The notes under the pieces are model-generated. The model saw only the letters and a list, made by a program, of their open reading frames with translations. It made no database searches and was not told the origin of the DNA. From JAFGOG01 sp034429215 (GTDB taxonomy: Bacteria; Chloroflexota; Anaerolineae; JAAYZQ01): a stretch of DNA of 64,000 nucleotides. Positions 1-7,586 of this stretch are shown here, piece after piece; position 1 is the first letter of the stretch, and each line of letters opens with the position of its first letter. Made by a program: the position numbers and the translations under genes. Where the stretch lies: contig DAOUGI010000006.1 in the NCBI GenBank assembly GCA_034429215.1, forward strand, positions 62,001 through 126,000. The letters are read 5' to 3'.

Positions 1-195
1 GACACCGGCGGTGACCAAAGCTTTTCAATCGCCCTGGCGGACGGACAGGGCAACGGAGTAATCCTATCCAGCCTGCACACCCGCGACATGACCCGCGTCT
101 ACGCCAAGCCGCTGGAAAAGTGGCAGTCGACTTACGCCCTGACCGATGAAGAGAAGCAAGCGATCGGACTGGCAAAGGACCAAAAGGGCCATTAG
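1..195 (+). CDS. C-terminal end of a DUF4446 family protein (truncated by window edge)
   Basis: Reading frame 1 is open from the first base to TAG at 193-195 and gives 64 residues beginning DTGGDQSFSIALADGQGNG and ending in a charged tail. The segment with a conserved FD/TGGDQSFS start followed by SSLHTRDMTRVYAKPL matches the C-terminal half of DUF4446 proteins as I remember them. Those are small membrane-anchored proteins of unknown function, with an N-terminal helix that is not in this window. The start lies upstream of the window. It precedes a bactofilin gene by 63 bases, so co-transcription is possible. Confidence 0.7.
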   Translation, partial: DTGGDQSFSIALADGQGNGVILSSLHTRDMTRVYAKPLEKWQSTYALTDEEKQAIGLAKDQKGH

Positions 196-258
196 TAGCT
201 GGTTGACGAATCGTAGGATCAGTACCCGCAGTGATTCAGTGATCGGAGGGAGCGCAAC

Positions 259-657
259 ATGTTTGGAAAGGAAAAGCGGCCGGTTCCCCTGGACCGCATC
301 GAGGTGACGGTCGGGCCGACGGCCAATTTCAATGGCGACCTGGTGTGCGATGGCATCGTCAAGATCGACGGCGTCTACCAGGGCAGCATCAAGACGGCCA
401 GCAATGTCATTATCAGCGACAAGGCCCGGGTCGACGCCCACATCGAGGCCGAGAATGTGTCGGTGTCGGGCCAGGCCAAGGGCTCGATCGAGGCCAAAGG
501 ACGGCTGGAGATCCTGTCCACCGGCCGGGTATGGGCCGACGTGACCGTCAGCAGCTTTCTGCTGGACGACGGCGGCAAACTCCACGGCGCTCTGAAAATG
601 TTTGGCACCGGCCCCGAACCGGAATCGTTCGAAGTACCGGTGCCACCCACCGAGTAA
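259..657 (+). CDS. Bactofilin family polymer-forming cytoskeletal protein
   Basis: This 132-residue protein belongs to the bactofilin (DUF583) family, small proteins that polymerise without nucleotide into cytoplasmic or membrane-associated scaffolds. The core (about residues 18-110) shows the periodic beta-helix pattern, with recurring short strands and turn glycines such as NFNGDLVCDGIVKIDG, then GSIKTASNVIISDKARVDA, then AENVSVSGQAKGSIEAKG. There is no signal peptide or membrane helix. A GGAGGG ribosome site lies about 8 bases before the ATG. The length is normal for the family. It follows a DUF4446 gene and faces a convergent carbamate kinase across a perfect hairpin (664-698). The cellular structure it builds cannot be told from the sequence. 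Confidence 0.9.
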   Translation: MFGKEKRPVPLDRIEVTVGPTANFNGDLVCDGIVKIDGVYQGSIKTASNVIISDKARVDAHIEAENVSVSGQAKGSIEAKGRLEILSTGRVWADVTVSSFLLDDGGKLHGALKMFGTGPEPESFEVPVPPTE

Positions 658-663
658 TCTGCA

Positions 664-698
664 ATTTTGGATTGGGGCCACCGGCCCCAATCCAAAAT
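664..698. repeat. Perfect 16-bp inverted repeat between convergent genes, probable bidirectional terminator
   Basis: ATTTTGGATTGGGGCC at 664-679 is exactly complementary to GGCCCCAATCCAAAAT at 683-698, with a 3-base loop. It sits between the stops of the bactofilin and carbamate kinase genes. The A/T-rich ends can act as a U-tract in both directions. A related element with the same GGATnGGGGC/GCCCCAATCC core lies at 15118-15163, so this is a dispersed repeat as well as a likely terminator. Confidence 0.7.
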
Positions 699-711
699 CA
701 AGAATCGAGAA

Positions 712-1653
712 TCAGGGAACGATGCGGGTACCGGTCTCACCGGCCAGCGCCCGCTCGATATTCTCCGGATTGGTAATGATCGCCTCTTTGCCGCCCCTCT
801 CCAGGAACCAGAGGATAGCCTGGATCTTGGGTTTCATGCTGCCCGGCGCAAAGTGGCCTGCTTCCATGTGATGTCTGGCCTCGGCAGCGGTCATCTGGTC
901 GATCCACTGTTGGTCCGGCTTGCCATAGTTCAGCGCTACCTTCTCTACCGCAGTCGAGATCAGGAATAGATCGGCCTCGATGCTGGTCGCCAGCAAGCTG
1001 GAAGCATAGTCCTTGTCGATGACGGCCGCTACCCCTTGCAAACTGCCTTCCTCTGTCTCTACCACCGGGATGCCGCCGCCTCCCACTGTGATTACCACCA
1101 TGCCCCGGTCGATCAGATCCTTGACGCTGTCGCGCTCGACAACCCGCACAGGCAGGGGCGAGGCTACCACCCGCCGCCAGCCCCGCCCTGCATCCTCGAC
1201 CACGTCCCAGCCTTCGGCCTCGCGCCGGTGCAGCGCCTCCGCCTGGTCCATGAACGAGCCGATTGGCTTGCTGGGGTTCTGGAACGCTTGATCGTTCCGG
1301 TCGACCAGCACCTGGGTCACCACGGTAACCGCCTGCTTGTCCAGCCCGCGCTTCCGAAACTCGTTGTACAGGTTCTGCTGCAACATATAGCCGATGGCGC
1401 CCTGGGTATCGGCCCCACAAAAGTCGAGAGGCACTTCGTGCAGCTCGTGGCGAGACAGCTCCGAGCGGCGCAGGATAAAGCCAACCTGCGGCCCGTTGCC
1501 GTGGCCGATGGCCACATCCCAACCCTGCTCGATCATGCTCGCAATGTGGACGCACGTCTCGTGTGCCGCCTCGTATTGATCCGGCACCGACTGATGATTC
1601 TTGCTCTTGATCAGCGAATTTCCGCCGATGGCGACGACCGCTGTTTTCCTCAT
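712..1653 (-). CDS. arcC: Carbamate kinase
   Basis: This 313-residue protein is carbamate kinase of the amino-acid kinase fold. It catalyses reversible transfer of phosphate between carbamoyl phosphate and ADP, giving ATP plus CO2 and ammonia, usually as the last step of arginine deiminase, agmatine or purine/allantoin catabolism. The N-terminal phosphate-binding stretch AVVAIGGNSL, the GHGNGPQVG motif (about residues 50-58), DCxGAxTQG-like DFCGADTQGAIGY, and VVITVGGGGIPV followed by AVIDKDYASSLLA are all typical, and the length is standard. A GAGGGAG ribosome site precedes the ATG. It stands alone: no arginine deiminase or carbamoyltransferase gene is adjacent, so its pathway cannot be assigned from context. 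Confidence 0.95.
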   Translation of the reverse strand: MRKTAVVAIGGNSLIKSKNHQSVPDQYEAAHETCVHIASMIEQGWDVAIGHGNGPQVGFILRRSELSRHELHEVPLDFCGADTQGAIGYMLQQNLYNEFRKRGLDKQAVTVVTQVLVDRNDQAFQNPSKPIGSFMDQAEALHRREAEGWDVVEDAGRGWRRVVASPLPVRVVERDSVKDLIDRGMVVITVGGGGIPVVETEEGSLQGVAAVIDKDYASSLLATSIEADLFLISTAVEKVALNYGKPDQQWIDQMTAAEARHHMEAGHFAPGSMKPKIQAILWFLERGGKEAIITNPENIERALAGETGTRIVP

Positions 1654-1780
1654 GGTAATACTCCCTCTTCACCTGAGCGAATGCTAATGTAGAAAATAGG
1701 CTCCCATTTTACTTTAAGCCGGCGAAGAGGGCAAGAATGAAGGGAGGGCAAAACGCACATATCATTTCGTCCCTCCGATC

Positions 1781-1809
1781 TTCCCTTCTCTCCACAACCG
1801 TGCTATACT
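1781..1809 (+). promoter_or_regulatory. Weak candidate promoter for the two-component system
   Basis: A GCTATACT -10 (TATACT at 1804-1809) lies 17 bases after TTCCCT (1781-1786), which is a poor -35. The start codon is about 40 bases downstream. The 1654-1849 gap between divergent carbamate kinase and kinase genes contains no other convincing signal. Confidence 0.35.
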
Positions 1810-1849
1810 GAATGAGAGCTGATAGCTGGCTGAACGGAGGAGCAGAACC

Positions 1850-3499
1850 TTGCCCAAGCGAACCCGAAGCGCTGAACTGGCAGCCCTGACGGCCATCGCC
1901 GCCCAGGTGAACTGCACCCAGAATCTGGACGAGATCCTAAAGGGCGCCCTACAGACCACCGTCGAGGTGACTGGTGTCGACGCTGCCGAGATCTTTATCA
2001 TCGACCAGGAATCCGGCAAGCTGATCCTGTCGGTGGGGCACGGGTTGTCGGACCGTTTTATGTCGGATGAGGCAATGCTCGGCCCTGACGAGTGCCTGTG
2101 CGGTCTGGCCGCCGGATCAAGACAGCCGGTGATCGTCCCCAACGTGCTCGATCACCCGGCCCGTACGCGCCCAACCTGCCTGCGTGAGGGGTTTCAATCG
2201 TTGGTGTGCCTGCCGCTGCGGGCACGCGGCCAGAACCTGGGCCTGTTGAACGTGCAAAGCCGAACACATCGTGACTTTGGCCCGGAGGATCTGGAGCTGC
2301 TGGCGGCGATCGGAAATCAGATCGGGATCGCCATCGAGAATGCCCGCCTGATCGACAACGCCGAGCACCGCCGGGCGACGCTCGACATCGTGATGAACAG
2401 TCTGGTGGATGGGCTGCTGTTGATCGACCTGCGGGGACAGGTGCGATACGCCAACCCATGCGCCGAAGCGATGCTGGGGCTGGCCGGCGCCGACCTGGTG
2501 GGCCAGCCTTTGTCCGAGATCGACGGCAAGCTGGCGGAGCGCACCGGCGGGTCCAGACCGCTGCTGGCCGGGTTGTTGCCGCAGGGCAGCGCGCCGGGCG
2601 ACGGCGAAGGGCAGGTGCGGGCAATGGAGTTTGAGCTGTCCGCCGTGCCTGCTCCGGGCAGATTAGGACAGGCTGCTCTCCGCACATTGCAGGCCCGCCT
2701 CTTTCCGGTCCGCGATCCTGAAAGCGGACATCAGGGTCTCGGGCTGTTGCTGCGCGACATCACCCACGAGAAGGAGCTGGACCGGCTCAAGTCACAGTTG
2801 TTGTCGACCGTAAGCCACGAACTGCGCACACCGTTGGCCAGCATCAAGGGGTTTGCCACTACACTGCTGCGCCAAGATGTGGCCTGGGACGACGACACAC
2901 AGCGTGAATTTCTGGCGATCATCGACGAGGAGAGCGACCGGCTGGCAGAACTGATCGGCAACCTGTTGGACATGGCCCGGGTGGAGGTCGGCACGCTGCG
3001 GGTAGAACCGGAGCCAACGAGCCTGCGCCCGATCGTCGAGGAGACGGTGGAGACGTTCCGGATGATGACCAGCCAACACCAATTCCAGATCGAGATGCCC
3101 AGGCACTTGCCACCGGTCATGGCCGATCCGCGGAGGGTGCGGCAGGTGCTGCGTAACCTGTTGGAAAATGCCGTCAAATACTCGCCGGCCGGCGGTTCGA
3201 TCGTCGTCGCTGTAGAGGTCTACCCCGATGTGGTCCAGATCGGCGTGACCGACCGGGGGATCGGCATCCAACCAGACCACCTGGATCGCATCTTTGACCG
3301 CTTTTACCAGGTGGACAATGCGTCGACACGCAAAGTCGGTGGTAGCGGGCTGGGCCTGTCGATTTGCAAAGCGATAGTCGAGGCCCACAAAGGGCGCATC
3401 TGGGTCGAAAGCCGGGTGGGGATCGGCAGCTCGTTCTACTTTACGCTGCCCCTGGCAGGTGACAGCAGGTTCTCGGAGGAGGAGAGCTATCGTGGCTAG
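1850..3499 (+). CDS. GAF-PAS sensor histidine kinase
   Basis: This 549-residue protein is a cytoplasmic sensor kinase. No membrane helix is visible. An N-terminal GAF domain (about residues 8-165) is followed by a PAS segment (about 170-305, starting ATLDIVMNSLVDGLLLIDL). A short connector leads into HisKA with the phosphoacceptor His323 in STVSHELRTPLASIKGF. The HATPase domain has the N box (LLENAVKYSPAGG), G1 (DRGIGI) and G2 (GGSGLGLSI). The start is a TTG at 1850, chosen because GGAGG ends 9 bases upstream and no better start exists. The stop overlaps the response regulator start by 8 bases, so the two are translationally coupled and form one signalling pair. The signal sensed is unknown. 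Confidence 0.93.
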   Translation: MPKRTRSAELAALTAIAAQVNCTQNLDEILKGALQTTVEVTGVDAAEIFIIDQESGKLILSVGHGLSDRFMSDEAMLGPDECLCGLAAGSRQPVIVPNVLDHPARTRPTCLREGFQSLVCLPLRARGQNLGLLNVQSRTHRDFGPEDLELLAAIGNQIGIAIENARLIDNAEHRRATLDIVMNSLVDGLLLIDLRGQVRYANPCAEAMLGLAGADLVGQPLSEIDGKLAERTGGSRPLLAGLLPQGSAPGDGEGQVRAMEFELSAVPAPGRLGQAALRTLQARLFPVRDPESGHQGLGLLLRDITHEKELDRLKSQLLSTVSHELRTPLASIKGFATTLLRQDVAWDDDTQREFLAIIDEESDRLAELIGNLLDMARVEVGTLRVEPEPTSLRPIVEETVETFRMMTSQHQFQIEMPRHLPPVMADPRRVRQVLRNLLENAVKYSPAGGSIVVAVEVYPDVVQIGVTDRGIGIQPDHLDRIFDRFYQVDNASTRKVGGSGLGLSICKAIVEAHKGRIWVESRVGIGSSFYFTLPLAGDSRFSEEESYRG

Positions 3500-4217
3500 A
3501 AAAGCAACTGTGCTCGTCGTCGACGATGAGCCGCATGTCGTCAGGTTGGTAAAAGCCAACCTGGAGCTGTCTGGTTACAAGATCATGACGGCCGCCGACG
3601 GTGAACAAGCGCTGCGGACCGTCCAAGATGAATCGCCTGACCTGGTGATCCTAGACATCATGCTGCCCAAGATGGATGGCTACGAGGTTTGCCGGCGCAT
3701 CCGCGAGTTCTCGCCGGTGCCGGTCATCATGCTGACTGCCCGCAGCGCCGGGGTAGACCTGGTGCACGGTTTTGACGTGGGCGCCGACGACTATTTGACC
3801 AAGCCGTTCGCCGCCAACGAGCTGCTGGTGCGGGTACGGGCCGTGCTCCGCCGCAGCAAGTGGCCCGAAGAGGTGCTGGCTCACAACAGGTTCAAGGCAG
3901 GGCCGATCGAAATCGATTTCGCCGGGCACAAGGTCACCGTTGACGGCCAGCCGGTCAAGCTCAGCCCCACCGAGTACCGTCTGCTGGCTTATCTGACCTC
4001 AAACGCCAACCGGGTTATCCTCCACCGCGAGCTACTGCGCGCCGTGTGGGGACCGGAGTATGGTGATGAAAGCGAGTACCTGCGTGTCTACGTGCGCTAC
4101 CTGCGCCAGAAGTTAGAGCCCGACCCGGCCAATCCGCACTACCTGTTGACGCAGCCGGGAGCGGGGTACATCTTTTATCAGCCGGAAGAAGACAAGCATC
4201 CTACCTCAGTTTTGTAG
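3492..4217 (+). CDS. OmpR/KdpE-type DNA-binding response regulator
   Basis: This 241-residue protein has a receiver domain (residues 1-120), with the acidic pair VVDDE, phosphoacceptor Asp55 in ILDIMLPKMDG and the conserved Lys in LTKPF. A winged-helix output domain (about 140-235) has the usual LSPTEYRLLAYL and VRYLRQKLEPDP segments. The GTG at 3492 is preferred over upstream in-frame starts inside the kinase because a strong GGAGGAGGAG ribosome site (about 3475-3484) is correctly spaced and the protein then begins right at the receiver fold. It is the cognate partner of the histidine kinase it overlaps. Target genes are not indicated. Confidence 0.94.
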   Translation: MARKATVLVVDDEPHVVRLVKANLELSGYKIMTAADGEQALRTVQDESPDLVILDIMLPKMDGYEVCRRIREFSPVPVIMLTARSAGVDLVHGFDVGADDYLTKPFAANELLVRVRAVLRRSKWPEEVLAHNRFKAGPIEIDFAGHKVTVDGQPVKLSPTEYRLLAYLTSNANRVILHRELLRAVWGPEYGDESEYLRVYVRYLRQKLEPDPANPHYLLTQPGAGYIFYQPEEDKHPTSVL

Positions 4218-4256
4218 GTTGCAGCACTTGCCTGTTAACAACCCACAAGCCGCAAC

Positions 4257-4284
4257 TTGCAAAACGGAGCGACTGTGGTATAAT
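4257..4284 (+). promoter_or_regulatory. Promoter of tRNA-Val
   Basis: TTGCAA at 4257-4262 and TATAAT at 4279-4284 are separated by 16 bases. The predicted transcription start is a few bases before the mature tRNA 5' end at 4297. Confidence 0.75.
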
Positions 4285-4296
4285 CGCACCCACTGT

Positions 4297-4370
4297 GGGC
4301 GATTAGCTCAGATGGCTAGAGCGCGTCGTTGACATCGACGAGGTCACAGGTTCAAGTCCTGTATCGCCCA
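4297..4370 (+). tRNA. tRNA-Val(GAC)
   Basis: A 74-base cloverleaf. The acceptor GGGCGAT pairs with ATCGCCC, the D arm is GCTC/GAGC, the anticodon stem CGTCG/CGACG holds loop TTGACAT (anticodon GAC, valine GUC codons), and the T arm is ACAGG-TTCAAGT-CCTGT. The discriminator is A and CCA is not encoded. Confidence 0.95.
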
Positions 4371-4383
4371 CCTGACACAAGGG

Positions 4384-4420
4384 CCTGACAAGGTTTTCCG
4401 AAACCCGTCAGGTCTTTTTG
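4384..4420 (+). terminator. Rho-independent terminator after tRNA-Val
   Basis: CCTGACAAGGTTT and AAACCCGTCAGG form an imperfect long stem followed by TCTTTTTGG. The element resembles the hairpins at 12190-12230 and 59386-59420, so it also belongs to a dispersed repeat family. Confidence 0.8.
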
Positions 4421-4433
4421 GTGAGATCGAGAA

Positions 4434-4856
4434 ATGACCGGATCACTCCTGTGCCTGCTCACTCTTGCCGGGCTGGTGGTTAGCGCCATCGGTGCGGTGC
4501 TATTCACCCGCACGAGGGCCTTTGTCAGTCGGGCCACAGTCACCCAGGGCCGGTATTCTGGGGCAGAATGGGGAGACTCCGCCTCAGATCTGAACGTGAC
4601 TCCACGGCGCACTGCCTATCCGCTGGTCGAATTCCAGACCCCCGACAGCCGGACGATCCGCTTCGAGGCACGGACGGGGACACCTTGGGCCCGGCAGAAA
4701 GCGGCCCGGCCGGTTGAGGTGCTCTACGATCCACAGAATCCACAGCACGCCATCGTCAACTCGTTCGTCGAGCTGTGGCTGCCGGCGCTAATCTTTCTCA
4801 CCGTCGGGCTGTTGTTGGTCGCTGCCGCCGTCGCCGTTGCCTTCCTGCGCAGTTAG
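4434..4856 (+). CDS. DUF3592 family two-helix membrane protein
   Basis: A 140-residue protein with an N-terminal membrane helix (about residues 3-24) and a C-terminal helix (about 112-136) flanking a soluble beta-rich segment. The middle part, with YPLVEFQTPDSRTIRFEARTG, RPVEVLYDPQNPQHAIVN and the spacing between them, is the DUF3592 signature. The function of the family is unknown. The ATG follows GAGATCGAGAA, which is a poor ribosome site. The gene is separated from the tRNA by a terminator, and the next gene has its own promoter, so it is probably a single-gene unit. Confidence 0.8.
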   Translation: MTGSLLCLLTLAGLVVSAIGAVLFTRTRAFVSRATVTQGRYSGAEWGDSASDLNVTPRRTAYPLVEFQTPDSRTIRFEARTGTPWARQKAARPVEVLYDPQNPQHAIVNSFVELWLPALIFLTVGLLLVAAAVAVAFLRS

Positions 4857-4944
4857 CAATGAGTCTAGGGCGCTGCTCCTTCTCTTTCAGCTCAACCCTC
4901 GCCGTTTGACCTGGTCCCCCGCCCCCAGGGCACATACCGCCTTC

Positions 4945-4973
4945 TTGACTGACACAGGCTTATGGTGTATAAT
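4945..4973 (+). promoter_or_regulatory. Promoter of the CHAT/STAND operon
   Basis: TTGACT at 4945-4950 and TATAAT at 4968-4973 with a 17-base spacer, giving a leader of about 138 bases before the TTG start at 5118. The rest of the 4857-5117 gap shows no other clear element. Confidence 0.75.
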
Positions 4974-5117
4974 CTTATTCGGAGTAGAATGCATCATTTC
5001 TCCCGGCAGCCGAGGCGCGACGCCTTGTATGCCGTTGGCGAGCTATACAAGAACCGGATGGGCACTGCTATCTAGGAGCAGGTAGTGGCGTTCTTGTTGC
5101 CGAGAGGAGGCTGAGTC

Positions 5118-7562
5118 TTGGCAGCGCTCACCTACTCAGATTTTAATCTAGAGCTGGAACGCACCGAGCAAGGATACCGAGCCCGGGCGCGTTCGCCAGC
5201 GGGCGAAGCCCAGGAAGACCTGGTGTCACCCCTGGCCGGGCTCGATCTCGAGCAGTTCCTGAGCCAGATCGGACGGCGTAATCGGGGTCTCCCGCGCGAC
5301 GTCCACCTTCCCAGTCCCTCCGAGAGGGAGCTGAAAGATGCCCTCCGCACCTTTGGCGCCGGCCTGTTCGAGCGATTCTTTGCAGGGCGCGTGGGTGACA
5401 TGTTCCGCGCAAGCCTGGACAAGGCCCGTGAGCCTGGTAACGGGCTCCGCATCCGGCTGCACTTGGCCGGTGCACCGGAACTGGCCAAATGGCCTTGGGA
5501 ATTTCTGTTTGACTCTATCGAAGACGACTTTGCGGCCCGCTCCACCAACATCCCCCTGGTCCGCTACCTACAGGCGCCGCAGCCGATCCAACCACTTGCC
5601 GTCAGCCCACCCCTGAAGATCCTGGCCATCATCGCCAAACCTCCCGCTCTGCCTGAGCTGGACGTCGAGGAAGAATGGCGTACGTTGAAAGACTCCCTCA
5701 AGGGGTTAGAAGAGCAGGGCAGCGTTGCTCTGGATCGCCTGGAAACTGCCACAGTAGCAGCGCTTCAGCGCCAGCTCGGCCTGGCCGACTATCACATCAT
5801 CCACTTTATCGGACATGGGGACCTGGACGCTGAGGGAGGGGAAGGGATCCTCCTCATGGAAAACGGCAGCCCGCAGGGCCGACTGCTCGGCATCGAGGAG
5901 CTGCGCACCTTGCTGCGTGACGAGCGGCAGACGCTCCGCCTGGTCATCTTGAACGCCTGCAAAGGCGCCCGCCTGGCGTCTGGTGATCCCTTTGCCGGGC
6001 TGGCTCAAGGGCTGACGGGCATGGGCATCCCAGCCGTAATCGCCATGCAGTTCGCCCTCTCCGACGACGCGGCCATCACCTTTGCTCAAGTGTTCTACTC
6101 TTGGGTGGCCGAAGGATACCCGGTTGAAGCGGCATTGGGCGAAGCGCGCAAGGCCATCTCCGTCCTGCCCAGGACGCGGGAGGTCAATGAGCTAGAGTGG
6201 GGCGCCCCGGTGCTGTTCATGCGCGCCGGTGAGGGGCAGATCTTTACCGTGGCGGTCGACCAGGCCGGCAGGCAGATTGGGTCACCCGGCGAACAGACAT
6301 CGTCGCCAGAGGCCCCTTTGGCTGAACCGGCACCTTCCGGGCAACCAGGACCTGCGGCTTTTGCATCTGGATCAACGCTTCCGCGCATCGATCCGGGCAA
6401 CCCACCCACTTCCATCATTCGCCAATTGGTTACGGCAGCCTTTACGCCGGAAAATCTGCGCCGCTTCTGTCAGGACAACCCCACCTTCCGGCCCGTTTTC
6501 TACAGCTTTGGGCCCAAATTCGGCTTGGATGATATGGTGGATGAAGTAATCACCTTCTGCAGCACCGGGCTCCTTTGGGACACCCTACTGGCCGAGATTA
6601 GCAGGATAAATCCGGCCCAATATGCCTATTTTGAGTCGCGCCTCTATGGGCCGGCGCCGGTTTCGGCCGGTCCAAGCCCGGCCATAGCCTTTACCCTGGC
6701 CGACCCACGGATCCAGGGATGGTTCGTCAATCGCACGAAGCAGCGCGGCCTCTTTATCAAGATGCTCGAGCTGGGTGTGCAGAAGCAAATCATGCTTGTC
6801 GAAGCTCCAAGCGGTATGGGCAAAAGCTGGCTCATCAACTGGCTGCGTGCCGAATGCTCCAAGCGGCAGGTACCCGTGTCACACTTGAATCTTGAGCAGT
6901 TGGTCACTGATGCGTCGCTAAACTACTTGGGCATCGTCCGCGAGGCGCGCGACCAACTCGGACCGGCTTACTTTAACGCCATGACCAAGGTCATCAATGC
7001 CAACACCAGCGGCGGCGTAAGCCAGGCCGGTCAGGCCGACGACGCCGTGGTTCAAGACAGCCTGGGCTTGGTGCTGGCAGATAGCGACCAGGTCCGGCGG
7101 CAGATCAAGGTCCGCATCCTCGATGCCTTTTTCAACTGCCTGCGGGCCATCCCTCAAGGTCGAGTTGTGTTCCTCCTGGACGCCTACGAGAACTTGCAGG
7201 ACGACCTCCAGAAGGTACAGGAGGATGCCCAGAATGTAAGGCGCAATGCCCGGGAGTGGGTAGAGCGTGAGTTGTTGTCTCGGATTTGCCGCGGGGAGTT
7301 GCCCAATGTGCTGGTCGGGATTGCCGGCCGGCAGGTGCCCCGCCTTGATTCGCCTGACCTCCACCTGTCCGACTGGAGCAAGTTCGTCATCCCCCCCCCA
7401 CCCAAGCTTACAGAGCTGGAGCTGTTCTCGCCTGACGATGTGGCAGACTACCTCCGGCAGCGCAAAATTACGACGCTAGATCCCAAATCACTTAGCGACG
7501 AAAAGGGCGTTATTCCAGGCGAGCTGGCCGCCCAGGTAGAAAATGCCCTGCTTTTCGGTTGA
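5118..7562 (+). CDS. CHAT (caspase-like) protease fused to an effector-associated domain and a STAND-type P-loop ATPase
   Basis: 814 residues. An N-terminal beta-rich prodomain (about 1-165) leads into a CHAT protease domain (about 165-376) with the catalytic dyad visible: His233 in HFIGHGD and Cys281 in ILNACKGARL. A Pro/Ser-rich linker (about 380-430) follows, then a compact helical domain (about 431-510, TSIIRQLVTAAFTPENLRRF to NPAQYAYFESRLYG) resembling the effector-associated domain EAD7 of bacterial conflict systems. The last part is a P-loop ATPase with Walker A SGMGKSW (Lys569) and Walker B VVFLLDAYE (Asp688). The TTG start has GAGGAGG 7 bases upstream. The protein stops where STAND ATPases normally continue into a winged helix, and the next gene (25 bases on) begins with that kind of sequence. 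I infer a regulated death or immunity protease; the function is untested. Confidence 0.85.
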   Translation: MAALTYSDFNLELERTEQGYRARARSPAGEAQEDLVSPLAGLDLEQFLSQIGRRNRGLPRDVHLPSPSERELKDALRTFGAGLFERFFAGRVGDMFRASLDKAREPGNGLRIRLHLAGAPELAKWPWEFLFDSIEDDFAARSTNIPLVRYLQAPQPIQPLAVSPPLKILAIIAKPPALPELDVEEEWRTLKDSLKGLEEQGSVALDRLETATVAALQRQLGLADYHIIHFIGHGDLDAEGGEGILLMENGSPQGRLLGIEELRTLLRDERQTLRLVILNACKGARLASGDPFAGLAQGLTGMGIPAVIAMQFALSDDAAITFAQVFYSWVAEGYPVEAALGEARKAISVLPRTREVNELEWGAPVLFMRAGEGQIFTVAVDQAGRQIGSPGEQTSSPEAPLAEPAPSGQPGPAAFASGSTLPRIDPGNPPTSIIRQLVTAAFTPENLRRFCQDNPTFRPVFYSFGPKFGLDDMVDEVITFCSTGLLWDTLLAEISRINPAQYAYFESRLYGPAPVSAGPSPAIAFTLADPRIQGWFVNRTKQRGLFIKMLELGVQKQIMLVEAPSGMGKSWLINWLRAECSKRQVPVSHLNLEQLVTDASLNYLGIVREARDQLGPAYFNAMTKVINANTSGGVSQAGQADDAVVQDSLGLVLADSDQVRRQIKVRILDAFFNCLRAIPQGRVVFLLDAYENLQDDLQKVQEDAQNVRRNAREWVERELLSRICRGELPNVLVGIAGRQVPRLDSPDLHLSDWSKFVIPPPPKLTELELFSPDDVADYLRQRKITTLDPKSLSDEKGVIPGELAAQVENALLFG

Positions 7563-7586
7563 GCAAAATGATGAAATAGGCGGACC

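Noticed and set aside
2792..3559. 255-codon minus frame opposite the histidine kinase
   Set aside because: No recognisable domain, and it overlaps conserved HisKA and HATPase coding sequence.
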